DNA of 64,000 bases from Ricinus communis (taxonomy: Eukaryota; Streptophyta; Magnoliopsida; Malpighiales; Euphorbiaceae). Shown here one piece after another: positions 54,396-64,000 of this stretch; the stretch's first letter is position 1; every line of letters begins with the position of its first letter. The position numbers and the translations under genes were made by a program. The DNA lies in contig NC_063256.1 of NCBI RefSeq assembly GCF_019578655.1, positions 20,188,005 through 20,252,004 of the forward strand, read 5' to 3'. Below the pieces are notes generated by a model, which worked only from the letters and a program-made list of their open reading frames with translations, did not search any database and was not told where the DNA came from.

Positions 54396-54413
54396 TCCCC
54401 AGCGGAGTCGCCA
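54396..54413 (-). other. Primer-binding site, tRNA-Arg (Tat M2)
   Basis: On minus TGGCGACTCCGCTGGGGA, complementary to a tRNA 3' end of the Arg type used by Tat/Ogre elements, three bases after the LTR end. Confidence 0.85.
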
Positions 54414-54416
54414 CTA

Positions 54417-56698
54417 TGGGTAGCGATTTCGGGTGTGCACGAAAGTGTCTCTAGAGACTATGGTACTGTAAGGCTTTCAATGTAATAGGAACACGCTAAC
54501 TAATCAGAAAGACTAGTGCAGCGATGGATTCACCATCCAGGCAATTCTTCGAGACACTTTTACTAATTAATTGGCATACTAGATTCCATAAGGAAGCTTC
54601 GCCACATTTAGAAATGGATCTAGAAGCTAACTTCATTATTTGTATATCTTAGCCTTTAACTTTTTATTTAATAAGCTATTCCCTATAAATGAAACAGGTT
54701 ATATTTTACAAGCATCCATTACAGTATGTGAGGTCCTCTTAACTCTATCCCATTTTATTAAGCCCAGCCTATATCTGAATTGTTAGCCTATTTAACTAAT
54801 TAATTATGTACAATAGTCTAGCTCAATTATAAATCATGCATTTAATTCTAGCTTTTAAGCCTAAATGGACTACCTTTAATATTGATGTGGGCCCAGTTGA
54901 TTTAATTAAATCATGGCAAAACCCACTAAGTCTATATAGATTCTAAATTTAAGCCCATTTCAACATTGTTTAACCTAATGGACTATTTTTTCATATTAAA
55001 GTCCAATTTTAACCAAAAGTCTATATGTCTAGTTTTTTAATTAGGCAATCACATTGGAGATATCTGGCATCCATCAAACAGAGAATAAAAATAAAGTGAA
55101 TGATAGTAAATCTAACTATTACAACCCTCCTACAACTAAGAGATTGAAAGAAAAACATCTAAAGCTACAGTGTACAAAATAGGTCAGAAAATACATAGAA
55201 ACTCGAATCAGAGCATTAAATGGCTAAAGAACCGATTGGCTGAGGTCATAGAGCCGATTAGCTCAGTAAGGAGCCAATTCTTCGATTCTAGGGGGTTTTC
55301 TTTAGCTAATTCTTTAATTTTCTTGAACTTCTCATGCCTCAGAGCCAATTTTACAAGTATAGAAGGTCAAAAATTGATCAGAAATGCAAAAATAATGAAA
55401 CAAGAGCATAAAAAACAAATCAAATGTACTAAAACATATAGAAAATAATATAAACAAAAAAAACTAGTAAAAAGTCAGAACACATTGCATGGCAGATCTT
55501 AGATTTGAACATGCAACCCTAGAACCTTCATGTAATCATATAATTGCTCATAAAAAATAATAAATCATTTAACCCTAATCCTTCTAACCATTAAATTCAA
55601 AATCCAACATGTTCATATTATCATATTCAAAAACAAGGTAGATCATATATCATATTCAAAATCCAATAAAATCAATAACATGTTAAATTAAAAGAAATCC
55701 TAATCTAACCATATGAATCATGTTAATCATTTGAAAGATAAACCTAATCGTGTTTCTAGAATTATAAATCAAGATTAAAAAAAACTCGTAGGCGAAAGAT
55801 TGATTGATGATGTTGGATGTTGGGGGAACCCTCAAGTAGTCACCATAGATTGTTGATATGCGAGTCTCTAGAGACGATGAGACAGTTGAATTGAAGGGCG
55901 AATGAGAATCCAACGTTGTTTAGGATCTACTATTCAATGAAAGTCTTTCATAATATGAGCTCTTTCTTACTTTCTTATGACTAAAGTTACCAAAAAAAAA
56001 AAACCTCTGCCTTTGAGAACGTAGGGTGTTATAGTGTTCTTGCTAACAACTACTATTTGCTCAAAGTTAATAATAATCGGTAACCCCAAAATTAGGTTAT
56101 AATGATGTTTATATAGAGCTAGGGTTTTAGAAAACCTTAAAGAAGTAGATAGACTCGCATTAATATTTCAAAAAGAAAAGATATCCTTTTATCAGTTATT
56201 AATATCCAATAAATAAATCAATAAAATTTAAATAAATATCAACAAAATCTATCAATTATCATTAAATACCTTCTAGAATCTTTTTATTATTATTTTTTGG
56301 AGTTTTAAAGTCAAAATACGCACAAAACAGCATCAGATTTCAAAAATTAGCCAATCGGCATTGTGTAGAGCTGGTTGGCTTTATACAAAACCGATTCAGC
56401 TATGTTTAGAGGTCACTTTCGATTGTATGCAGAGCCGATTGGCTTTAAAGAACAAAAAGGTTTAAAAAAATTTCACTTTGGTCCCTAAACTTGCAAAAAT
56501 TGTCGTTTTACTCCTCAAAGTTTATTTTTTTCTCACAATTGAATCTAAATTGAATCTAGAAAGTCAAGTTATTCTCAATCCTAACTTGGATTTGTCCATT
56601 CTCAATCTCTCGAGAATCGAGAAATGCAGTAACTTTCATCATAGGATTTTCTGTAATTTCCTCGATATCTAGATCTAAAAAATGGGTGTTAATATTGA
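54417..56698 (-). repeat. Tat M2 5' LTR, complete
   Basis: On minus it starts at 56698 (TATTAACACCC, TG decayed to TA) and ends ...CGCTACCCA at 54417; 2282 bases. Two clusters of AGAGCC-type palindromes lie at 56344-56450 and 55228-55280. Confidence 0.83.
56108..56116 (-). promoter_or_regulatory. TATA box of Tat M2 5' LTR
   Basis: CTATATAAA on minus, in the same place as 40969-40977 in M1, about 230 bases downstream of the palindrome cluster. Confidence 0.6.
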
Positions 56699-56743
56699 TA
56701 TTTGTACTTTTTTATTGTTCATATATCGCTTTTTATTGATGTT

Positions 56744-58179
56744 TGATGTGCGTAAAATATACACATCTAAATAGAGTTTTTAAGATTGATTTTATGGACA
56801 TTTGGATGTGAATTGGTCCCAACACTTACCCTATGCGTCTGTTTGTGTGCATTAGGTCCAAAAGAAGTCAAAGGATGATAAAAGGAAGAATTGGAGCATA
56901 ATTGGACGTCGAAGCTGCCGAAACAAGCTAAGTATGAGCATGAGAAAGCTGAACATGGCCGTGTTGGTTTCAACACTGGCCGTGTTCCCAACACGGGCAT
57001 CAACACAGCCGTGTTGGGTGCATCAAACATCAAAGAAAAAGAAGTTCTTAGGGAGCAACACGGCCAGGAACACCAAACTGTGTCCCCAACACGGCCAGGA
57101 ACACAGCCATGTTGGCGGCGACAGGGGGGAATTGATTAAAAGAATGAAGAGAGGAAAGAAAAGGGAGAGCAGGGGAGAACGTCCCAAACCCTAACTTTTC
57201 TCTCCTTAAGGGTTTTCTGAGCTGGAACCAAGGGAAAAGGAGACTTGGATCAAGGTTTCAATCGAATTCCCTTTAAGGATTGAAGATTGGGCGAGGTTCG
57301 TTGATTGGTTTCCAAATCTACCAAGAGGAACAAGAATCGATTCAATTCGAGCAAGAGGAATTGAGGCTGTTTACTCTCATCCAAGGGTGTAATCGGGTTT
57401 CTCTACCTTTACTCTTTGTTGTAATTGTATTCTTGTGTATTTTGATAATGAACATGATTAGCTAGATTAATTAAATCCATTGGGATTTCTTTACTATGTT
57501 GGCTTAGTATTATATTGTTGGATTGTTTGGGTTAGTTTTGTATTCTTCTTGCTTTCAGTATTAATAAGATAATGTATCATTCATGAGACGTTGTGAATTA
57601 TGTGTTTAGATTGCTTTGTGTGATTGAGAAGTCCATTTGACAATTGGAATTTTGAATAGCAAGAACTGGTTAATAATCGCTTAGAGATAAGGATAATTAA
57701 CTAGCCAAATTAGGAATTAACAAAGCTTAATATAGGCGGATTAAAGCTTAATACTAATTTAAGAATCAATCGTTAGGAAGAGATTCCAACTTTAGGTTAT
57801 TAGGTTTAGAAATTCGGTTATCTCGAGAGAAAAACTGAATTCGGTTAAGAATTTGTCCACGAGTAGCATAATTAGACTCACCAATCCTTTATCTTTTGTT
57901 TGATTGCCAACTAGTTTAGGTTCCCTTTGGGTTTGCTTTCTTGTCTTGGTTATTTTAGTTATCAATTACTCCTGCATCTCCCTTAGAACTTAGCTTGTAG
58001 TTACTAGTTAGTTTAGAAATTATTCATCATTTATTTTAGGTTAATATAACAAAGAACAAAGGAGTAACTCTGGGATTTCACTTTCTCGAGGAATACGACC
58101 TTGATACTCACCATTAGTGCTAGACTGCATCGATAGGTACACTGCCTTAGACTGTAGCTAACACAAATAGCACACATCA
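56744..58179 (+). repeat. Solo Athila LTR E2 with perfect TSD
   Basis: TGATGTGCGTAAAATATACA to CACACATCA, 1436 bases, flanked by ATGTT at 56739-56743 and 58180-58184. No internal sequence, so it arose by LTR-LTR recombination. The palindrome cluster (GGCCGTGTTG, CAACACGGCC) lies at 56945-57120. Confidence 0.93.
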
Positions 58180-60034
58180 ATGTTCAAATCTTTAAAGAAC
58201 TTTGCATATGTTGGCTTATTTCTGATAACGTCCAATAAAAGTAAATTAATATTAACTTTAGAGAGCATCTCAAAACAATTTCATAAAATTGTTTGCTCTA
58301 TTTGAGTCGGTTAGTAAAAGGAATAGGTGGCCTATTAGGTTGAGCTGCCTTATAGAATTCAAGTGTAGAAAATGCTTCATTTTCTTTCCTTTCTTTTTCG
58401 GCCCATAATTCGGCTTTACTTTTCTTCCTTTTGCATGCTCTCTTCATTAATTTGTATTTTTACGAATTCATTATCTTTAGGTGTACCTACATAAGAAGAA
58501 GAATCTTTTTTAGTTTTCATATCGACTTTATTATCAACTACTTTACCATATTTAATAAGGTCAATAGCATCGGCTTGTTCAGGTCAACTTGATAGTTTCT
58601 CTTACTTGATCTCTTGAATAGCTTTAACAATTTGTCCCATTTAAGTTTCTAAGTATTTTATTGAACCCTCAATAGAGTCTATAATTTTCTCATTCATCTT
58701 CATCCTATCATGAGAAAGCCATCATAAATGATTAAATTGTTTCTTCCAAACTTTGCTTCCGTTGCTCATTAGATTAAAAAGTTCGTCCTTGATTTTGAAA
58801 GGAATGATTTAAGTTCCTTTGTAATTGAGACTCTTGGTTTTGATTATGAGATTGATTTAGGTTCCTCAATAATTGTGATGTGTTTTGGTCATTGTTTCTT
58901 CAAGAAATATTTAGATGGTTTCTCCAGCCTGGATTATATGTATTGGAATAAGGGTTATTCTTAGGCTGCCTGGGTTGGTAAGAATACATCAAATTAGTTT
59001 GTTCATACATTTTTTTGAGTAATTATCAAAAAAGATGAACAAACATTAGCATCATGACTATAAATACCACAAGTACCACATACCTCATTGCTTAGTGTGA
59101 TTTTGGTTGAAGCAAGTATCTTAACTTGCTTAGTTTAGCTATTTGTATAGATATCTCACTATTAGATACTACTTCATCCACTTCTACTCTTTTTTTCCTC
59201 GCACTCTTTTATTGAGAATTGGCTCCTAACATTTTAAAGATATCATAAACCTCATTAGTTGTCTTCTAAGCATAGCACCACAGCTGCATTATCAAACCAT
59301 ACATTAATATTGTTATGTTAACCCATCATAAAATGGCTGGTTGGTTACTAGAAGTGGGTATCCATGGTGTGGGTATTGTAATAAAAGTAATTTGAAGCAA
59401 TACCATGCTTTTGTGAGAGGACTCAATATCCTTTTGATAAAAAATAGAGATTTTAGCTCTTTGGTCTTTTGATGTGAATAAAACTTACTCATAAACTTTT
59501 GATAAACTTCATCCCAAATTCTCAATGAATTAGAAGGCAAGGTCATTAAACAAGCCTTTACTTTATCTTTTAATGAATAAGGGAAACACCTCATTCTCAA
59601 CTGATCTTCATTTAATCCAAATAATAGGAAAGTATGAACTATAACATAGAATTCTCTAATGAAAGTTAATGCATCCTTACTAGGCACATTATAAAATCAA
59701 GGAAGCATACTAAAGTAATATTCTTAAGTTCATAATGTCTAGATGCATCATCTAGAACTATGCATGAAGTAGTGTTGCCAATTATATGTTGTGAATAATA
59801 TTTCATAGTTATTCGACTTTTAGGTGCTACTTCTTTTCATTGATTTGCCATAATTTCAATATCTTCTTCTGATTATTCTTCTAGTCTTTCCTCAACTTCC
59901 TCTCCTTCTTCTAGATTTTATGGTATAAACTCCCTCTCCACTTCTTGATCCTCTTTTGCCTTTTTAATAGTTGATCTTAAATTGTAGGAATTTTAAATTA
60001 ATAAATCATCTGATTTACTTTTCCTGCTAGGCAT
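58180..60034 (-). pseudogene. Element C' gag
   Basis: Start MPSRKS on minus at 60034. The Retrotrans_gag domain is an open frame at 59687-59313: SKDALTFIREFYVIVHTFLL, NEDQLRMRCFPYSLKDKVKA, CLMTLPSNSLRIWDEVYQKF, then YPHHGYPLLVTNQPFYDGLT. Downstream, 58990-58790 is Asn/Gln-rich and a coiled stretch with WAEKERKENEAF (about 58410) precedes PPIPFTNRLK, the gag-protease linker. Better preserved than element C gag and free of the plastid insert. Confidence 0.8.
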
Positions 60035-60179
60035 ACAAAACAAAAGAAAGTTTCAGATTTAAAAACTTTGAGAAAAAAATTTTAAAAACAAACACAAACA
60101 TAAACAACAAAACAAAACTTATCAATTAATCAATAAAATAAAATTTGAACACATTTTCTCAGCAGTGATACTAAAAACT

Positions 60180-61750
60180 TGATGTATCAAACTTAATACT
60201 TGCAAGTGCATGAACTAGTAAAAATAGTAAAATATTCTGAGGTCGATCTCTCAAGGAACTATGAGACTACTTATTATAAAGACTAATTATCAACACAAAA
60301 CACTACAAGTAAATCCAAACACTCTAAACCAATATTTTAAGATTTCATAAAATAAATAATAAACTAATAAAGTAAATATGCAGATGAGATGATTTAAGAA
60401 AACTATATGGTAAAAGCAGTATCTAGCCTAGCCAATTACTTAGAACTCCTTTTGTTTTAACACTAAAAACATATCTAATGAATGAGACAGTAATATTCAT
60501 TTTTTTTTAGTCACTCAAGCTAATGATGCAACTAAAGTTTCTTATATCAATATAGATTGAAGTAGTAAAAATGGTGCTTCTAATACATTCAACCTAAATA
60601 TTTATATAACAATTATTATTACTGAATTAATATGATTGTTAACTAGTAATAACAACTAAAACTAATAAAGATATGTTAACAAAGAAAGCATTCACTAAAT
60701 ATACAAATAATAAGGTTCATACAAAGTAAAAAGACTAAATTAAACACTATAAAAAATTTAGCCTAACATATTTAATCCCATGATCATGATAATTAAGTAA
60801 TTAAACACAAAAAATAACAAGAAAGTAAAAACTCCTTAAAGATCCAAATCTCCTCAAGGCAAGAAGATGATTAGTCCTCACTCTTCAACCCTAAAAAGTT
60901 TTCTTTGATCTTAAAAGAATAACTAAAAACCAACTAAAAAGTATCTATGAAAAAGAATTGTAAAGAGAAGTGCAAGAACGGTGGACAGATGTAGGAGATG
61001 TAGCAGAGAGCTAATAGGAGAGATCTCTCCACATCTTCTAAAACTAGATTTGCAGAGATGTATATGGAGAAGACTCCACCAAGATAAGCCAATTACTTAG
61101 AACTTCCTTTGTTTTAACACTAAACACATATCTAATGAATGAGACGGTAATATTTATTTTTCTTTAGTCACTCAAGCTAATGATACAACTAAAGTTTTTT
61201 TATATCAACATAGATTTGAAGTAGTAAAAATGGTGTCTCTAATACATTCAACCTAAATATTTACATAATAATTATTATTACTCAAGTAATATGATGGTTA
61301 ACTGGTAATAACAACTACAACTAATAAAGATATGTTGACAAAGAAATCATTCACTAAATATACAAATAAAAAAGTTTATACAAAGTAAAAATGTTAAACT
61401 AAACACTAAAGAAAACTTAGCCTAACATATTTAATCCCATGATCATGGTGATTAAATAATTAAACATAGAAAATAACAAGAAAGTAAAAACACTTTCAAG
61501 ATTCAAATTTTTTCAAGGCAAGAAGATGATTGGTCCTCACTCTTCAATCCTAAAAAGTTTTATTTGATCTTAAAAGAATAACTAAAAACCAACTAAAATG
61601 TTTATGAAAAAGAATTGTAAAGAGAATTGCAAGAATGGTGGACATATGTAGGAGATGTAGCAGAGAACAGATGGGAGAGACCTCTCCACATCTTCTAGAA
61701 CTAGATTTGCAGAGATATATATGGAGAAGATTCCATCAAGATAAGTCTTC
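60180..61750 (-). repeat. Element C' LTR with internal tandem duplication
   Basis: On minus it ends ...GATACATCA at 60180, before a degenerate PBS. Two 657-base copies (60431-61087 and 61088-61744) lie head to tail within it; equivalent features (GATCATG, ATGGAGAAGA) are offset by 657-659 bases. The LTR's outer end was not found. Confidence 0.72.
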
Positions 61751-61798
61751 CTAAAAATAAATATACCCAATATAAGTCTATTTCATAGATAAAACTAT

Positions 61799-62213
61799 AG
61801 GGGCATGTTTACTTGTATATAATTTTTTCCATTTTAATTTTATAGTTTTTAAGGAAAATGAAAACTTTTAATTTTCATAGAAAATTTATAAAATATGTTT
61901 ACTTTATACTTTTTTATTTTCTATTTAGGTAATACTTTAAATATATATAGGGTAGACTTGAAATAAATGAAGTGAAAACTCATTGTTTTCATTTGAAAAG
62001 AAGTGATTTCTTATATAAAGAAAAATATATAAAAGATGTTAAACTTGTTTTCAAAAAATTTTCAAAGTTTAGTTATAAATTTGAAAACTAAAAACTATTT
62101 TTAATTTACATTTTAGAAAAATAGTACAAATAAATATAAAGTTCTATTTTCTATTTTCCTTTAAAAAAAATTTTAAAAACTGACATAGTTTTCTATAATC
62201 AAATAGGCTCTAG
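61799..62213. mobile_element. Possible MITE
   Basis: Left end GGGGCATGTTTACTTGTATA and the complement of the right end GAGCCTATTTGATTATAG look like imperfect terminal inverted repeats, and both are followed by a similar AAGGAAAAT-x-GAAAA block. About 415 bases, very AT-rich, non-coding. No clear target duplication, so superfamily is open (hAT-like ends). Confidence 0.4.
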
Positions 62214-62563
62214 ATATCTTTATCTCTACCAAATATTATTTCATAATAAATCCAATATAAATCTTAATAATTATACAAAATGACTAAAATATTTCTATGT
62301 AAATAGTGATTTTTGGCCAGCCCATTAAAATATCCATTCCACGCATCTCGGTCTTTGAGTCTTGATACAAACATTCGAATTAGGCCTATTTTTAGTATTT
62401 TGCTTCATAATTCCTTCTCTTGATTAATATTACCTGAAAATAGATAATTAAGTTTAAATGAGATATAAACATTTATTTTCACCATATTATATATATAAAA
62501 AATATATCATTAAAACTCTAAAATATTATAAATAACTATACATAATTTGTATCTATCAATCTG

Positions 62564-62564
<1 letters not shown>

Positions 62565-62596
<32 letters not shown>
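62565..62596. repeat. (TA)16 microsatellite
   Basis: Thirty-two bases of uninterrupted TA. Confidence 0.95.
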
Positions 62597-62598
<2 letters not shown>

Positions 62599-62599
62599 G

Positions 62600-63400
62600 G
62601 TAAATTCAGATTTTCAGAAAGTAGGAATGATTGATTACCTTCTAATGACCTACCCTACGTTTACGTTTCCATCATCATATGAAATGCAGGTAACATGTGA
62701 AACAAGGATATAATGAGTTTCGCAAGAAAATATAAATAGATGTTGGAAGGAATGGTTGTGCCTAGACTGACGATAATATTCTAGTCCCACGCTAATTAAC
62801 AACAAACGAACACATGTAGCTTATATAATCCTAGACCAAGTTAGCACGTGATTTTCTTTCCATTCAACTGTCTTGTTTTGAAATGGATGCAGGTTAATTT
62901 CCAGGTTGAGGTTTGACAAAAAATAGCACTCAACTTTGACAAAGTAGTGATATTCTAGTTGTCCATCTTTTGCAATAAGCAATTAAGCTCTCCATAGCTG
63001 AACCTAAACCTCACTGCTATTTAAGGTACATGCTAATTCTAATTCCTTGACCTAGTAGATAAAATCATATATTCCCAAACATTGGATATTCAAAATTATG
63101 GCATATGTCAATTGCAGCTGGAAATTAGCAATACCATCGAACAGGTGTGTATAGAAAATGCCAAAGATTATTTGGATAGGAGGAAAGGGAAGGTTGCAAG
63201 TAACTGTCTAATGATCAGAAATAACTCTCTTCTGCTCGACTCATCTTAATTAATGGCCACCATTGACATTTACTGCGATAATTACAAAGAAAAATAAATT
63301 GTAGATATATACAAAAAACAAAGAGAGAATGAGGAGATCTCCAATGTTTTTGAGCTCAAAACACACAACTTAACAATTTAAATCAAGAAAGAGAACCTAC
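62600..63400. other. Unique-looking AT-rich sequence
   Basis: No retroelement similarity seen and no supported gene. It is the only stretch in the window of this length that does not resemble another part of it. Confidence 0.4.
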
Positions 63401-63416
63401 ATTGAGAGAGAGAGAC

Positions 63417-63497
63417 ATGGAGGTGTTCAGTGAGTGGCGGAGCAAGGCTGGCCAAGCGCTGAGAATGGCGGAGAATTTTGGGGGACTAGAAATTTAG
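63417..63497 (+). other. Short ORF in a GC-richer patch
   Basis: MEVFSEWRSKAGQALRMAEN and seven more residues, 26 codons plus stop, preceded by a GAGAGAGAGAGA tract. The base composition differs from the surroundings, which could mark a first exon or an uORF. Not recognised; low support. Confidence 0.2.
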
Positions 63498-63555
63498 AGT
63501 GTTGGGAGAAAACTGTAAGAGTGCACAGAATAGGAAAATCATCGATTTTTAATTA

Positions 63556-63745
63556 CAAAAATAGCAACCACAATACGTAGCCGACATCTGGTTGCTAGCT
63601 TTAAAATATTCAGTTAAACAGTAAAACAGTTGCCATTTAACATAATGTGCTCAGTGACCACATAGCATGTGATGGCTATTTTTAAGCTACCGGCCAAATA
63701 AAATGGTTGCGAAATTAAACAGCGAAATTGGATGCTATTTTAGAG
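63556..63745. repeat. Short inverted TAGCAACCA motifs
   Basis: TAGCAACCA (63562-63570) and TGGTTGCTA (63589-63597) are perfect inverted arms 18 bases apart. Looser relatives (GATGGCTATTTTT, ATGGTTGCGAAATT, GGATGCTATTTTA) follow to 63740. Such clusters are common in ends of DNA transposons of CACTA or MULE type, but no terminus was found. Confidence 0.4.
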
Positions 63746-63840
63746 GGAAGATTCACTTTTTTTTAGAAAGTATTTTACCATTCGTAAAAGTGCTACTTGG
63801 CAAACTTTAAAAATTGCACTTATCAGAAGTAAAATCAGAT

Positions 63841-64000
63841 AGCTTGACTACCACGCCTTATGGGAAGGATGTTCCTTGCAATGTTGATAGTACGCTTGTG
63901 CTAAATATAAAGAATATTATGAGTCAGAGTTGGCGAGTGTCCTTATCTCACACATACAGGGAAGAAAATATGGCTGCAGATTGAATGACGTCTTATGCTG
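63841..64000 (+). pseudogene. LINE-type RNase H domain fragment, runs off the window
   Basis: One plus frame reads VDSTLVLNIKNIMSQSWRVS, LSHTYREENMAAD, a TGA stop, then MTSYA. S-H-x-Y-R-E-x-N-x-A-A-D-W is the C-terminal signature of the plant RNase H (RVT_3 type) found at the end of LINE reverse transcriptases and in domesticated relatives; TGA stands where Trp is expected. The upstream catalytic part is not recognisable here, so the piece may be truncated at its 5' side. Confidence 0.55.

Larger units (their letters stand above)
46653..56698 (-). mobile_element. Tat-lineage element M2 (minus) with solo LTR insert
   Basis: On minus: full 5' LTR (56698-54417), PBS, leader, gag, protease, linker, RT start, tandem-repeat 3' UTR, polypurine tract and the first 690 bases of the 3' LTR. 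RNase H and integrase are deleted. The outer 5' end lies in C' gag. Confidence 0.85.
56699..61750 (-). mobile_element. Athila-like element C' (minus), interrupted by solo LTR E2
   Basis: On minus: LTR with internal duplication, degenerate PBS, gag, and the gag-protease linker up to the Tat M2 LTR. It is the inverted relative of element C (28495-30208) about 28 kb away. The frame AKFFKDLNINKKRYMN reads across the E2 insertion once one TSD copy is removed. Confidence 0.75.

Noticed and set aside
62940..63040. Host promoter at CTATTTAAGG near 63018
   Set aside because: A single TATA-like string in AT-rich DNA with no supported exon downstream.

Overview
The window is nuclear DNA of a flowering plant, most likely a eudicot. 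It is AT-rich and almost wholly made of decayed, nested LTR retrotransposons. The evidence is primer-binding sites complementary to plant tRNA-Asp (Athila type), tRNA-Arg (Tat/Ogre type) and initiator tRNA-Met (copia), plant-specific Ty3/gypsy and Ty1/copia proteins, solo LTRs with target-site duplications, and a plastid DNA scrap. I found no intact host gene, rRNA, tRNA or CRISPR. The setting looks like pericentromeric or other repeat-rich heterochromatin. Every retroelement coding region is broken by stops, frameshifts or deletions.

Layout. (1) 1-1490 and 12118-about 15984: a plus-strand Tat element (Tat A; RT, RNase H, second RNase H, integrase). Its 3' region carries minus-strand coding exons and a convincing 76-nt spliceosomal intron. 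(2) 1491-12117: Athila A, inserted in Tat A between the second RNase H and integrase, with both LTRs, PBS, gag, protease, RT and RNase H. An inverted LTR fragment (7092-8314) sits where integrase should be. (3) About 15985-28494: a SIRE-type copia element (SIRE-1) with a post-pol ORF and a 3' LTR. Its gag is split by Athila B (16018-21628), which has a near-perfect TSD. (4) 28495-30208: LTR end and gag of another Athila-like element (C), with a plastid rpoC2-derived insert inside gag. (5) 30209-41238: a minus-strand Tat element (M1) with Athila D (about 32166-35196) in its middle; its 5' LTR abuts an inverted Tat LTR start (41239-41560). (6) 41561-46652: a SIRE post-pol fragment, broken by a short-LTR copia (F), itself broken by SIRE-2 (5' LTR, PBS, gag, protease). 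(7) 46653-56698: a second minus-strand Tat element (M2) with 3' LTR remnant, tandem-repeat 3' UTR, RT, protease, gag, PBS and full 5' LTR, carrying a solo Athila LTR (49448-50923). (8) 56699-61750: an inverted relative of C (C'), interrupted by a solo LTR (56744-58179) with a perfect 5-bp TSD, and with a 657-bp tandem duplication in its LTR. (9) 61751-64000: mostly non-LTR sequence with a possible MITE, a (TA)16 tract and, at the right edge, a LINE-type RNase H fragment.

Relative order can be read from the nesting: SIRE-1 is older than Athila B; Tat A older than Athila A; copia F older than SIRE-2; M2 and C' older than the solo LTRs within them. None of these elements looks autonomous.

The least-explained patterns are: (i) GC-rich imperfect palindromes iterated in the LTRs of three unrelated lineages, a different motif in each lineage but the same design; (ii) the multi-exon antisense gene remnant in the Tat 3' region; (iii) a hairpin kept by compensatory change just before the AAGTGTGGG motif of Athila 3' regions; (iv) a possible internal TATA promoter ahead of the SIRE post-pol ORF.
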